Source of the DNA: an uncultured Mediterraneibacter sp.
Lineage (GTDB): Bacteria; Bacillota; Clostridia; Lachnospirales; Lachnospiraceae
Assembly (NCBI GenBank): GCA_944381495.1
Contig: CALWLJ010000013.1
Location: forward strand, 1-64,000
Direction: 5' to 3'
Length of the DNA: 64,000 bases
A program made the position numbers and the translations under genes. Positions 8,180 to 16,027 of this stretch are shown here, one piece after another. Position 1 is the first letter of the stretch. Every line of letters begins with the position of its first letter. The notes below the pieces were generated by a model that saw only the letters and a list, made by a program, of their open reading frames with translations, did not search any database and had not been told where the DNA came from.

Positions 8180-9442
8180 ATGATGAAAAAAGGCAAAGTG
8201 AAAAAAGTTTTGGCAGCAGCGTTAAGCGTTTCAATGATCGCAGTCCTGGCGGTAGGATGCAGTCAGGAAGGGAAAAGTGAAGGCGGCAGCGGAGATACAG
8301 TGACGATCGAATGGTGGACGCCGAACTGGGATGAAACAGAAAGCAGGGAAATGGCCGAAGAATTTGAAGAAGCAAATCCGGGAATACATGTGGACATTGT
8401 GATTACGGACTGGGATACCTATAAGAGCAAGATTACAACAGCAATTAGCACCAATAATGCGCCGGAGGTGTGTACGGTCCTGCTGACGGATGTAGCTCCT
8501 TTTGCAAAGAAAGGACTTCTGGAGCCTCTTGATGAGCTGGGGGCTGATGCGGGAATAAATTTTGATGATATTCTTACCCCTGCTTTGGATATTACAACAG
8601 TGGATGACACAATCTATGGCGTGCCTTTCCGTTATGATGGTTCAGGTATTTATTATAATGTAGATATGCTGGCTGACGCAGGGTATGATTCCTTCCCTGA
8701 AACCTGGGATGAGATGGTAGAAATGGCAAAAACAATGTCAGGTGCCGGGACTTACGCGTTTGCGTGGCCGCTGGGCAATCAGGCAAATGCAGTCACACGT
8801 TTTGTACAGCAGATCTATACCCATGGAGGAGATGTGCTGAATGAGGATGAGACAGAGTGTCTGCTTGACAGTGATGCGGCAAAAGCTGCGCTGCAGAATA
8901 TTGTAGACTCTATTTCAGAGGGATATGCTTCCCCCAGCAGCGCGGAATATGACAACACGACTATGCGTGAGGCATTTGGACAGGGCCAGCTTGCGTTTAT
9001 GCTTACGGGGCCGTTTGATGTAGAAACCCTAAAAACGGATTATCCGGATCTTAATTTTGCTACTACAGTCATCCCAGGAGATGGAGGAATGGGTGTGACT
9101 ACGGCAAACGGATGGGGTGTCATTCTGTCGGCAAACAGCGAACACAAGGAAGAGGCGGCAAAATTTATGGCATATATCACAACTCCGGAAAATCAGGCTC
9201 GCCTGACGGATTCTTTCCCAGCGAGTAAGACAGCGATGGAATATGAGCAGTTTGCGACAGAGGAACTGCAGCCCTTTATGGATCAGCTTGAAAATTCAAA
9301 ACCGGAGCCTGCATATGAGAGATGGGCTGAGATGGAGCCTGTCATATACCAGTATATGCAGAATGCGGTAGCTGGAACGGAAACAGTTGATGACGCTTGC
9401 CAGTCTATGACAAAAGATATTAATGCTCTGCTGGCAAACTGA
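8180..9442 (+). CDS. Sugar ABC transporter substrate-binding lipoprotein
   Basis: 420 residues, family 1 (MalE/UgpB-like) extracellular binding protein. The signal peptide ends in a lipobox Leu-Ala-Val-Gly-Cys at about residues 24-28. The mature part has the usual IEWWTPNWDE-type first strand, a GVPFRYDGSGIYYN segment and a VTTANGWGVI segment near residue 310. AGGAGG at 8170-8175 precedes the ATG. It captures the sugar outside the membrane for the permeases encoded next. No ATPase is encoded in this operon, so a shared MsmK-type ATPase elsewhere is likely. Confidence 0.93.
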   Translation: MMKKGKVKKVLAAALSVSMIAVLAVGCSQEGKSEGGSGDTVTIEWWTPNWDETESREMAEEFEEANPGIHVDIVITDWDTYKSKITTAISTNNAPEVCTVLLTDVAPFAKKGLLEPLDELGADAGINFDDILTPALDITTVDDTIYGVPFRYDGSGIYYNVDMLADAGYDSFPETWDEMVEMAKTMSGAGTYAFAWPLGNQANAVTRFVQQIYTHGGDVLNEDETECLLDSDAAKAALQNIVDSISEGYASPSSAEYDNTTMREAFGQGQLAFMLTGPFDVETLKTDYPDLNFATTVIPGDGGMGVTTANGWGVILSANSEHKEEAAKFMAYITTPENQARLTDSFPASKTAMEYEQFATEELQPFMDQLENSKPEPAYERWAEMEPVIYQYMQNAVAGTETVDDACQSMTKDINALLAN

Positions 9443-9499
9443 CAGTAGGAAAACCAGGATAATGCACAATATGGCCGGGATTACGGCGGAGGTATGAGC

Positions 9500-10372
9500 A
9501 TGAACAGATTACGTTTGACAAAAGATGAAAAGAAAGCGATACCGTTTATCCTTCCGGGACTATTGGTAACAGCGCTGCTTATTGTTTATCCCTTGTATTA
9601 TATCGTCTCCATGAGCTTCAGTGAGAATGCGATCAGCCGGAGCGGTTTTGCAGGAATGGACAACTATTTCAGCCTGTTCAGAAACCCGATGTTTGGAGCG
9701 GCCATTGAAAATACAGTCGTCTGGACGATCGGCACCGTGGTACCGGCCTTTCTGATTGGTTTTATCCTGGCCCTTCTAATCGAGAAAAAAGGGCTGAAAA
9801 TGAAAGGCGTGTTCAGGAGCCTGATCTTTGTGGCATGGATCATTCCGGGAGTAGTAAAGGCAACGGCTTGGAAATGGCTGTTTACCACAGATGGTGGAAT
9901 GATCAATCATATTCTGATGAGTCTGGGGATTATCAGGACGGAGATCCCGTGGCTTACAAGTCCTAATTTTGCGATGCTGTCCATTATTATCGTACAGGTG
10001 TGGGCCTGTGCTCCTTATGTAATGCTGATGATGACGGCCGGACTGCAGCAGCTGTCGACCGATCTGTATGAAAGCGCGGAACTGGACGGGGCAGGCTGGT
10101 TCAAGAAACTGCGCTATATAACAGTGCCTCTCCTGAAGGATGTAAGTTTTATCTGTATCCTGATGCTTTTAGTATGGGCGATCAATGAATTCTCGCTGAT
10201 CTTTATTATGACGTCGGGAGGGCAGGATACAACGACGCTGTCTCTTCTTGTTTACAACCAGTTTGAGGTGCTGAATATTAATTCTGCTTCCGCGAGCGCG
10301 GTAATGCAGCTGATCATTACGATGATATTTGCAGTGCTTTATGTGAAGTTTGTGATAAAGGAGGATGAGTGA
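9500..10372 (+). CDS. Sugar ABC transporter permease (MalF type)
   Basis: 290 residues with six predicted membrane helices. The EAA loop that contacts the ATPase is visible near residue 195 (YESAELDGAGWFKKLRYITVP). The ATG at 9500 is chosen since GGAGG at 9488-9492 is 7 bases upstream, against 1 base for the ATG at 9494. The stop overlaps the next start by one base (TGATG at 10370-10374), implying translational coupling with its partner permease. Confidence 0.93.
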   Translation: MNRLRLTKDEKKAIPFILPGLLVTALLIVYPLYYIVSMSFSENAISRSGFAGMDNYFSLFRNPMFGAAIENTVVWTIGTVVPAFLIGFILALLIEKKGLKMKGVFRSLIFVAWIIPGVVKATAWKWLFTTDGGMINHILMSLGIIRTEIPWLTSPNFAMLSIIIVQVWACAPYVMLMMTAGLQQLSTDLYESAELDGAGWFKKLRYITVPLLKDVSFICILMLLVWAINEFSLIFIMTSGGQDTTTLSLLVYNQFEVLNINSASASAVMQLIITMIFAVLYVKFVIKEDE

Positions 10373-11223
10373 TGGGCAGCAGGAAAATGAAAAGAAGACT
10401 GGATAAAGTATGGACGGCAGTGGTTTATCTCATACTGACGCTGGCGGCGGCTGTAACGCTTTTGCCTCTGGCCTGGGTGATCAGTACGTCTTTAAAACCG
10501 GGAAATGAGATCTTTGCAAATCCTCCTTACTGGATACCGAAAGTCCCAACCTTGGAAAACTATTTATCAGTCTTGACAGAGAGCTCCATCCCGGGCGCAT
10601 TTTTGAACAGCCTGATCGTAGGAGGAATATCAACTTTTCTGGCGCTGCTGCTGGGAGGAAGCGCGGGGTATGCCTTTTCAAGATTTCGGTTCAGGGGACG
10701 AAAAGGGCTTTCCCTATTCATGCTGATCAGTCAGATGCTTCCGCTTACTGTATTGATGATACCAATGTATTATATGGAAAATGCAGTAGGGCTGATTGAT
10801 ACGAAGCTGGGCCTTGCGATTGCGCACCTTGCCATCAGCATGCCGCTGGTCACATGGATGTCAAAGGGCTATTTCAACGGGATACCGAAAGAAATCGAAG
10901 AGGCGGCGGTGATGGATGGGTGTACAACTCTTCAGATGCTGAGCAGGATTGTTATCCCGCTGCTGAAACCGGCCCTTGCCGCTACAGGAATTTATGCGTT
11001 TATATCTTCATGGAATGAATTCGCCATCGCAAATGTGCTTACGAGGAGTACGACAAGCAGGACAGTTCCTCTGGCGTTGAATGAATTTTCTTCTTTCTAT
11101 CGCGTGGACTGGGGGGATACGATGGCTGCAGCAACGATCATCACAATCCCTGTCATTATCGTATTTATGCTGGTTCAGAAGCAGTTTGTAGAGGGGCTTG
11201 CAAGCGGAGCAGTAAAAGGTTAG
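10372..11223 (+). CDS. Sugar ABC transporter permease (MalG type)
   Basis: 283 residues, six helices. The EAA motif (PKEIEEAAVMDGCTTLQMLSRI) is in the second half and the family's SSWNEFAIANVL stretch follows. AAAGGAGG is 7 bases before the ATG at 10372. It pairs with the MalF-type permease and the binding protein at 8180 to import the substrate of the operon in unphosphorylated form. Two RidA genes follow without a promoter. Confidence 0.93.
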   Translation: MGSRKMKRRLDKVWTAVVYLILTLAAAVTLLPLAWVISTSLKPGNEIFANPPYWIPKVPTLENYLSVLTESSIPGAFLNSLIVGGISTFLALLLGGSAGYAFSRFRFRGRKGLSLFMLISQMLPLTVLMIPMYYMENAVGLIDTKLGLAIAHLAISMPLVTWMSKGYFNGIPKEIEEAAVMDGCTTLQMLSRIVIPLLKPALAATGIYAFISSWNEFAIANVLTRSTTSRTVPLALNEFSSFYRVDWGDTMAAATIITIPVIIVFMLVQKQFVEGLASGAVKG

Positions 11224-11247
11224 ATAAAAAGAATGGAGGATATTCAA

Positions 11248-11715
11248 ATGAGTGAAACAGGAAAAAGAATCGAGCAGCTGGGGATTACACTTCCGGTCAG
11301 GGACAGGAAGGGGCAGGCAGTAGTTGATGCATGTATAAAAGGGGATCTGATGTTCCTTTCGGCCCATTTCCCGGTAGACAAGGAGGGCAATCCGGTATAT
11401 CAGGGGAAAGTTGGAAAGGATATAGATAAAGACACAGCCTATGAGGCTGCAAGGCTGTGCGGGTTGAATATGATCGCTACGATCAAGGACTATATCGGCG
11501 AACTGGACCGTGTGGACTATTTTGTAAAGGTGCTGGGGCTTGTAAACAGCGCGGAGGATTTTTCGGAACAGCCGTATGTGATTAATGGCTTTTCAGATCT
11601 TATGACAGAAGTGTTTGGACGCAGGGGACAGCATGCAAGATCCGCGATGGGAGCTTATGCTCTATGGAAAAACGTCCCAGTGACAGTGGAAGCCATCGTG
11701 AAGATTCGGAGCTGA
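11248..11715 (+). CDS. RidA/YjgF-family protein, copy 1
   Basis: 155 residues, long-type RidA. The C-terminal signature with the imine-binding arginine is present (QHARSAMGAY then NVPVTVEAIV). RidA proteins hydrolyse enamine/imine intermediates released by PLP enzymes to keto-acid and ammonia. This fits the PLP ammonia-lyase encoded at 5678. The start at 11248 has GGAGG 8 bases upstream; the ATG at 11233 lies in that site. A second, diverged RidA gene follows 14 bases later, hinting at a heteromer or at two different imines. Confidence 0.9.
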   Translation: MSETGKRIEQLGITLPVRDRKGQAVVDACIKGDLMFLSAHFPVDKEGNPVYQGKVGKDIDKDTAYEAARLCGLNMIATIKDYIGELDRVDYFVKVLGLVNSAEDFSEQPYVINGFSDLMTEVFGRRGQHARSAMGAYALWKNVPVTVEAIVKIRS

Positions 11716-11729
11716 CAGGAGGAAATGAT

Positions 11730-12203
11730 ATGGACAGTATAAACAGAGTGATCAAAAACGGTGTGGAGACAGAGCCTGTCTATAAAAAGAAGAGGGGCAT
11801 TGTGCTGCTCAGGCGGACGGATGATTTGATCTTTGTATCAGGACACGGTCCGGAGGATCAGATTACAGGAGTTCCACTTTACCGGGGCAGGATCGGTGAA
11901 GACCTGACCATTGAAGAAGGGTATGCTGCCGCCAGAGAATGTGCCGTTATCATTCTGGGAGCCTTGAAAGATACGCTTGGCAGCCTGGATAAAGTGAAAA
12001 GGATCATCAAGGCTTTTGGACTGGTAAACTGTGGGAAAGATTTTACGGATATTGAAAAGGTATTTGACGGTTTTTCGGATACAGTTGCAGATGTTCTGGA
12101 GGAACGAGGATATCATACCAGAACAGTGATGGGAACTAGAAACCTGCCGAATCAGAATATCCCGGTTGAGATCGAAGTGATTGTGGAGGTAGAAGAAACG
12201 TAG
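11730..12203 (+). CDS. RidA/YjgF-family protein, copy 2
   Basis: 157 residues. It shares the RidA fold signature with the preceding gene (YHTRTVMGTRNLP then IPVEIEVIVEV, with the conserved Arg), and both have an APxRGLNM-like middle replaced by similar segments (GLVNxxxDF), but overall identity is modest, so the duplication is old. AGGAGG is 6 bases before the ATG at 11730, and the longer in-frame start at 11664 would overlap the neighbour. Role as for copy 1: clearance of reactive enamines or imines from amino-sugar-acid breakdown. Confidence 0.88.
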   Translation: MDSINRVIKNGVETEPVYKKKRGIVLLRRTDDLIFVSGHGPEDQITGVPLYRGRIGEDLTIEEGYAAARECAVIILGALKDTLGSLDKVKRIIKAFGLVNCGKDFTDIEKVFDGFSDTVADVLEERGYHTRTVMGTRNLPNQNIPVEIEVIVEVEET

Positions 12204-12207
12204 AGAT

Positions 12208-13233
12208 ATGGGAACTTCAGCTGGAAGTTTTTACATCGCGTGCGGATATGGGGATACACTGGGAAGTTCGGATATTGTTTTGTTTCATGTAAATGAGAAC
12301 GGGACAATGGTGCAGGACCAGGCGGTTTGTATCGGCGGTGGTCCATCTTATCTTGTCTCCTCATCAGCAGGAGGAAAAGACAGGAGCGTTATATATGGAG
12401 CAATGGAATATGCCTCTGATATTGCAGAAATCGTATGGGACCGAAAAGAAAAAAAGATACGTCGGGAAAGAAAGATGCATCTGGACGGAAAAGGACCGTG
12501 CTACCTGGCTGTGGGAGAACATGGCGATATGTTATATTGCAGCTGTTACGGGAGCGGCGACTTTTTCGGCCTGGATATGCAGCGGCAGAAGGTGGTCTGG
12601 AAGCGGATGATATCAGAGGAACTGTCGGGAAAGACGGCGGGGGAAGTTCCTCATGCGCACTGGATCTGTCCGATGGAGGATGAAGCTCTGATCCTTGTTG
12701 ATCTCGGAAAATCTGATGTGAGGGCATTCCGTCTGGATTACGGCATACCGGGCAGGGAGCTGTGCAGGTTTGAAGCGGGAGCCGGACAGGGACCGCGGCA
12801 GTTCCTTCCTTTCCAATCCCATACCAGAGCGGTGATCATAAACGAGCTGGGCAATTCATTTTCAGTATGGGAGCTGAATGCCGGCAGAAAACAATGGATG
12901 CCCGAAAAAATATATATGAGAAAGACAACGGAACAGAAGGTGAAAAATTGGCCCGGTGGTGCCTGTATCTGGAGAGACAGGATCCTGTTTGTAGGAAACA
13001 GGGGGGCTGATACGATCGCGGCATTTGATTTGGAGAAAGACGGTAGGATGATCGGTGAATGGGAGTTGGGCGGCAGTTGGCCGCGCTATATCCTGGCTAA
13101 GGAACAGGGACAGCTATTTGTGGCGCTTCAGAAAAGTGGAGAGATTGTTTCTATGAAATGGGATGGCAGCAGACTGTCGGAATGCGGACGCCTTGCTCTT
13201 CCGGGGGCGGCATGCATGCTGGAGCTGTCATGA
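12208..13233 (+). CDS. Beta-propeller lactonase-like protein (YbhE/Pgl family)
   Basis: 341 residues with the blade signatures of the 6-phosphogluconolactonase (YbhE) family: GPCYLAVGEHGDMLYCSCY near residue 92, FVGNRGADTIAAF near 260 and GGSWPRYILAKEQGQLFVA near 285. The expected activity is opening of an aldonolactone to the acid, the step after an SDR sugar dehydrogenase. Phosphorylation of the substrate is not implied by family membership, and the operon has no kinase. It starts 4 bases after the second RidA stop with only a weak ribosome site, so translation is probably coupled. Confidence 0.75.
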   Translation: MGTSAGSFYIACGYGDTLGSSDIVLFHVNENGTMVQDQAVCIGGGPSYLVSSSAGGKDRSVIYGAMEYASDIAEIVWDRKEKKIRRERKMHLDGKGPCYLAVGEHGDMLYCSCYGSGDFFGLDMQRQKVVWKRMISEELSGKTAGEVPHAHWICPMEDEALILVDLGKSDVRAFRLDYGIPGRELCRFEAGAGQGPRQFLPFQSHTRAVIINELGNSFSVWELNAGRKQWMPEKIYMRKTTEQKVKNWPGGACIWRDRILFVGNRGADTIAAFDLEKDGRMIGEWELGGSWPRYILAKEQGQLFVALQKSGEIVSMKWDGSRLSECGRLALPGAACMLELS

Positions 13234-13254
13234 AGGCAGGAAAGGAAAGGGTAT

Positions 13255-14478
13255 ATGAAAGACTATATTTTGATCAATGGAACTGTGTATGATCCTGAGA
13301 CGCGGCGGCTGGAAAAGCGAGATATTGCCGTGTCAGGCGGAGTGATAGCTGACGCCCGGACAGTAGCGGATAAACCGGGAACAGAAGTCTTTGATTTGAG
13401 AGAGGCTGTCATAACCCCTGGCTTGATCGACATGCACTGTCATATTTACCCGATGTGCGGAGTAATGGACAAAACCAGGACGCTTCCCACTATAGATGGG
13501 GAGGCTCATATGTTCAGCAATGGCGTCACAACGGCAGTGGATGCGGGTACCTGTGGATGCAGAGATTTCTTTGATTTTAAAGAACGCTTTATAGATCATT
13601 CGAAACTGAGGATCCTTGCATTCGTCAATATCGCTTATGGCGGCATGGCGGATCTGGCGACAGAACTGGAACCGGAAAATTTCTTTCCTGATACGGCAGC
13701 AGCAATCGCAAGAGAGATTCCTGAAGTGGTGGGGATAAAGACAGCGCATTATCATGTGGGAAGACCTTTCGATGAGAGACATCCGGCCTGGGCATCGGTG
13801 GAAGCCGCGGTGACTGCGGGAGAACTGGCAGCAAAGCCTGTGATGGCCGATGTACAGCCGTATCTTCCGGGCAGGAGCTACGAGGAACTGATCCTGAAAA
13901 AACTTAGATCGGGGGATATCCATACCCATGTCTATGCTCAGCAGTTCCCGATACTGGATAAGAAGGGAAAGGTACAGGACTTTATGTGGCAAGCTAGAAA
14001 ACGGGGCGTTGTATTTGATCTGGGGCACGGCGCGGGAAGTTTCTGGTTTCGGAATGCAGTGCCGGCCTTTGATCAGGGCTTCTGTCCGGATACATTGTCG
14101 ACGGATCTGTATCTGGATAATATAAACGGACCTGTGTTTGGCCTGCTGAATGTAATGTCAAAATATTTGAATATCGGGATGCCTCTGGAAGAGGTCCTCT
14201 ACAGGACGACCGCCCGACCGGCGGAGATCCTGGGGCGGAAGGAGCTTGCGTCTATAAAGCCGGGAAGTACTGCAGATCTGGCTGTGCTGAATATAAGAGA
14301 AGGCAAGTTCGGATTTTCGGACAGCGGCCACGCCCGCATGGACGGAGATAAAATGCTGGAGTGCAGTCTTACAATAAGAAACGGTGAGATAGTCTATAAT
14401 CCTATGGCTTTGGGCATGCCTGACTGGAAAAACGCGCCCCAAAGCTACTGGAAAGCTCCCGGTGTGATCAAATTATAA
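13255..14478 (+). CDS. Amidohydrolase/deacetylase-family metallohydrolase (EF_0837 type)
   Basis: 407 residues. Amidohydrolase metal motif Asp-Met-His-Cys-His (about residues 60-64), GVTTAVDAGTCG near 85, the potential carboxylated lysine in VVGIKTAHYHVGRP near 163, and the family-specific FDLGHGAGSFWF near 260. This pattern is that of the EF_0837/AHA_3915 group, related to dihydroorotase and D-aminoacylase, typically next to a DgaE-like PLP gene as here. It may remove an acyl group from an N-acylated amino-sugar acid, or open a cyclic amide. The ribosome site AAAGGAAAGGG is about 5 bases from the ATG. Confidence 0.82.
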   Translation: MKDYILINGTVYDPETRRLEKRDIAVSGGVIADARTVADKPGTEVFDLREAVITPGLIDMHCHIYPMCGVMDKTRTLPTIDGEAHMFSNGVTTAVDAGTCGCRDFFDFKERFIDHSKLRILAFVNIAYGGMADLATELEPENFFPDTAAAIAREIPEVVGIKTAHYHVGRPFDERHPAWASVEAAVTAGELAAKPVMADVQPYLPGRSYEELILKKLRSGDIHTHVYAQQFPILDKKGKVQDFMWQARKRGVVFDLGHGAGSFWFRNAVPAFDQGFCPDTLSTDLYLDNINGPVFGLLNVMSKYLNIGMPLEEVLYRTTARPAEILGRKELASIKPGSTADLAVLNIREGKFGFSDSGHARMDGDKMLECSLTIRNGEIVYNPMALGMPDWKNAPQSYWKAPGVIKL

Positions 14479-14510
14479 ATTTTAAGAGCCCAGGGCAGGA
14501 GGAAGAGAAT

Positions 14511-15419
14511 GTGATTATCAATACAAAGGAACAGATTATAGAACTGACAAAAGAATGGAAAGGCGAGCGGTTTGCGGACGGGCGGCCGAAAGTTCCGGAC
14601 AGCTATCTTGAAAAGCTCAGAACAATGACATTGGAAGAAATATGGCTTCCTTTGTATGTAAAGGGATATCATTTTCAGTATGAAGGAAGATTGAAATATC
14701 TTCATAGCGGGAAAAAGCTGGTGGGGAGGGCTGTAACTTGTACTTTCATGCCGACCAGGCCGGATCTTGCAGATGTCGTAAAGAAGAAGGGGCAGGAGAA
14801 AGGATGGCAGGGATTTTTCAACCAGTGGGTCATAGATCATCTGGAGAATGGAGATGTTGTGGTAGCGGATATGTTTGACAAGATCCTGAACGGTACTTTT
14901 GTAGGCGGAAATCTGACAACTGCGATCCATGTAAGGACTGGAAACGGAGGAGCCGTGATATGGGGCGGAGTACGTGATGTGGAGCAGATGAAAAAAATCG
15001 ACACTCAGGTGTTTTACAGAGGTATTAATCCCACGCCGATCCGCGAATGTGTAATCACGGATCTGAACGGTGCCTGCCATATTGGGGAAGCGGTGTGTCT
15101 GCCAGGGGATATTGTCATGGGAACGGAAAGCGGAGTACTCTTTATCCCAAGCCATCTGACAGAGGAACTGATCAACAGCGCCGAGAAAACCCATGCGAAA
15201 GATATATTCGGATTTGCGATGCTGGAGCAGGGAGTCTATACAACAGCGGAGATTGATAATTCTGTGTGGAGCGTTGATATGATGGAGCGTCTTGTGGATT
15301 TTGTAGAGACAGATCCCAGTTGTGAAAAATACCGGGGACTTGACTGGAGTCTTGAAATAGGTGCAGCAAACGGTGATCCCGGATGTCTGGAAGAAGTACT
15401 GAAGACTTGTTTGGTTTAG
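14511..15419 (+). CDS. RraA-like/4-hydroxy-4-methyl-2-oxoglutarate aldolase-family protein
   Basis: 302 residues, longer than RraA itself (about 160-230). The RraA-like metal-binding core is visible: GNGGAVIWGGVRDVEQM near residue 147, NPTPIRECVI near 170, and GDIVMGTESGVLFIP near 200; about 60 extra residues precede and follow. Related class II pyruvate aldolases cleave 2-keto-4-hydroxy acids to pyruvate and an aldehyde. As last gene of the operon it could cleave the 2-keto-3-deoxy acid formed by the PLP lyase, replacing a KDPG aldolase. The start is GTG, supported by AGGAGG 8 bases upstream and no alternative. Confidence 0.78.
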   Translation: MIINTKEQIIELTKEWKGERFADGRPKVPDSYLEKLRTMTLEEIWLPLYVKGYHFQYEGRLKYLHSGKKLVGRAVTCTFMPTRPDLADVVKKKGQEKGWQGFFNQWVIDHLENGDVVVADMFDKILNGTFVGGNLTTAIHVRTGNGGAVIWGGVRDVEQMKKIDTQVFYRGINPTPIRECVITDLNGACHIGEAVCLPGDIVMGTESGVLFIPSHLTEELINSAEKTHAKDIFGFAMLEQGVYTTAEIDNSVWSVDMMERLVDFVETDPSCEKYRGLDWSLEIGAANGDPGCLEEVLKTCLV

Positions 15420-15462
15420 ATTCTGAGGAGATATTTATCAAAAAGGTCTATCAAAAAAATAC

Positions 15463-15494
15463 TTGCAATCCATTGGAAAAACTGGTAGTATAAT
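15463..15494 (+). promoter_or_regulatory. Promoter of the HPr-like gene
   Basis: TTGCAA (15463-15468) and TATAAT (15489-15494), separated by 20 bases, longer than ideal. The transcript would begin with the hairpin leader described at 15533. Confidence 0.5.
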
Positions 15495-15532
15495 TACATA
15501 TTATAACCGTCTGTGAAAACAGACCAAAGCAA

Positions 15533-15590
15533 AGAGACAATAAATAGGGAGTCCAAAGCAGGACGACATATTTATTGTCTCTTTTTCTGT
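15533..15590 (+). terminator. Leader terminator/attenuator ahead of the HPr-like gene
   Basis: AGAGACAATAAATA (15533-15546) pairs perfectly over 14 bp with TATTTATTGTCTCT (15569-15582) and is followed by TTTTCTGTT. An inner GTCC/GGAC stem (15551-15554/15561-15564) fills the loop, and a separate GTCTGT/ACAGAC hairpin lies just upstream. It stands between the promoter and the gene at 15608, so it may attenuate expression. Confidence 0.8.
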
Positions 15591-15607
15591 TGAGGAGGTA
15601 GTGGAAT

Positions 15608-15835
15608 ATGAAAAGATCAATGAACATCCAGTTTAAGAATTACGATATGATAGAAAGATTCTCAAAGGACATCGCGAATCTGAAAGGTGAGTTTGATCTG
15701 ATCTCCGGGAGAAAGGTGATTGACGCCAGATCATTCCTGGGCATATTCAGCCTGGATCTGTCGGCTCCTCTTGTGTTGAATGCGGTGACAGATGACGTGA
15801 GCGCTTTTGAAGTGTTCAGCAGATATCAGGCATGA
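15608..15835 (+). CDS. HPr-like protein lacking the active-site histidine
   Basis: 75 residues. The middle (VIDARSFLGIFSLDLSAPLVL) matches the HPr-family segment around the regulatory serine (Lys-Ser-x-x-Gly-Ile/Val-x-Ser/Leu). The GxHARPA phosphorylation loop expected near residue 15 is missing: residues 10-25 contain no His. Similar short HPr relatives are common in Clostridia and cannot pass phosphate from Enzyme I; a Crh-like regulatory role is possible. GAGGAGG at 15592-15598 supports the ATG at 15608. No PTS genes are nearby; it is flanked by a leader terminator and by the ABC operon promoter at 15965. Confidence 0.75.
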   Translation: MKRSMNIQFKNYDMIERFSKDIANLKGEFDLISGRKVIDARSFLGIFSLDLSAPLVLNAVTDDVSAFEVFSRYQA

Positions 15836-15964
15836 TTGAGTATTAGGAAAATAGTTCCAGAGCGGCAGGACTCCTGTTTCAAAGCAGATTTGCTGTGTCG
15901 GTTGCAGAATAAGACTGAATAGTAGTGCATATTTGATAAAATAGAGCGTAATCTGTTTTTGGGC

Positions 15965-15993
15965 TTGACAAACCCTCCTTTCAAGGTTAACAT
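15965..15993 (+). promoter_or_regulatory. Promoter of the branched-chain-type ABC operon
   Basis: TTGACA (15965-15970), a 17-base spacer, TAACAT (15988-15993). The leader to the ATG at 16028 is only about 28 bases and holds AAAGGAGGAG. Confidence 0.75.
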
Positions 15994-16027
15994 ATCCATT
16001 AGCAGCTAAAAAAGGAGGAGTTTTATT

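Noticed and set aside
12208-13233. Calling the propeller protein 6-phosphogluconolactonase
   Set aside because: The family is right, but the operon has no kinase or phosphogluconate enzymes, so a phosphorylated substrate is not supported.
15481-15607. T-box or LicT-type antitermination leader
   Set aside because: The hairpins resemble an attenuator, but no T-box sequence, specifier loop or RAT antiterminator motif was found.
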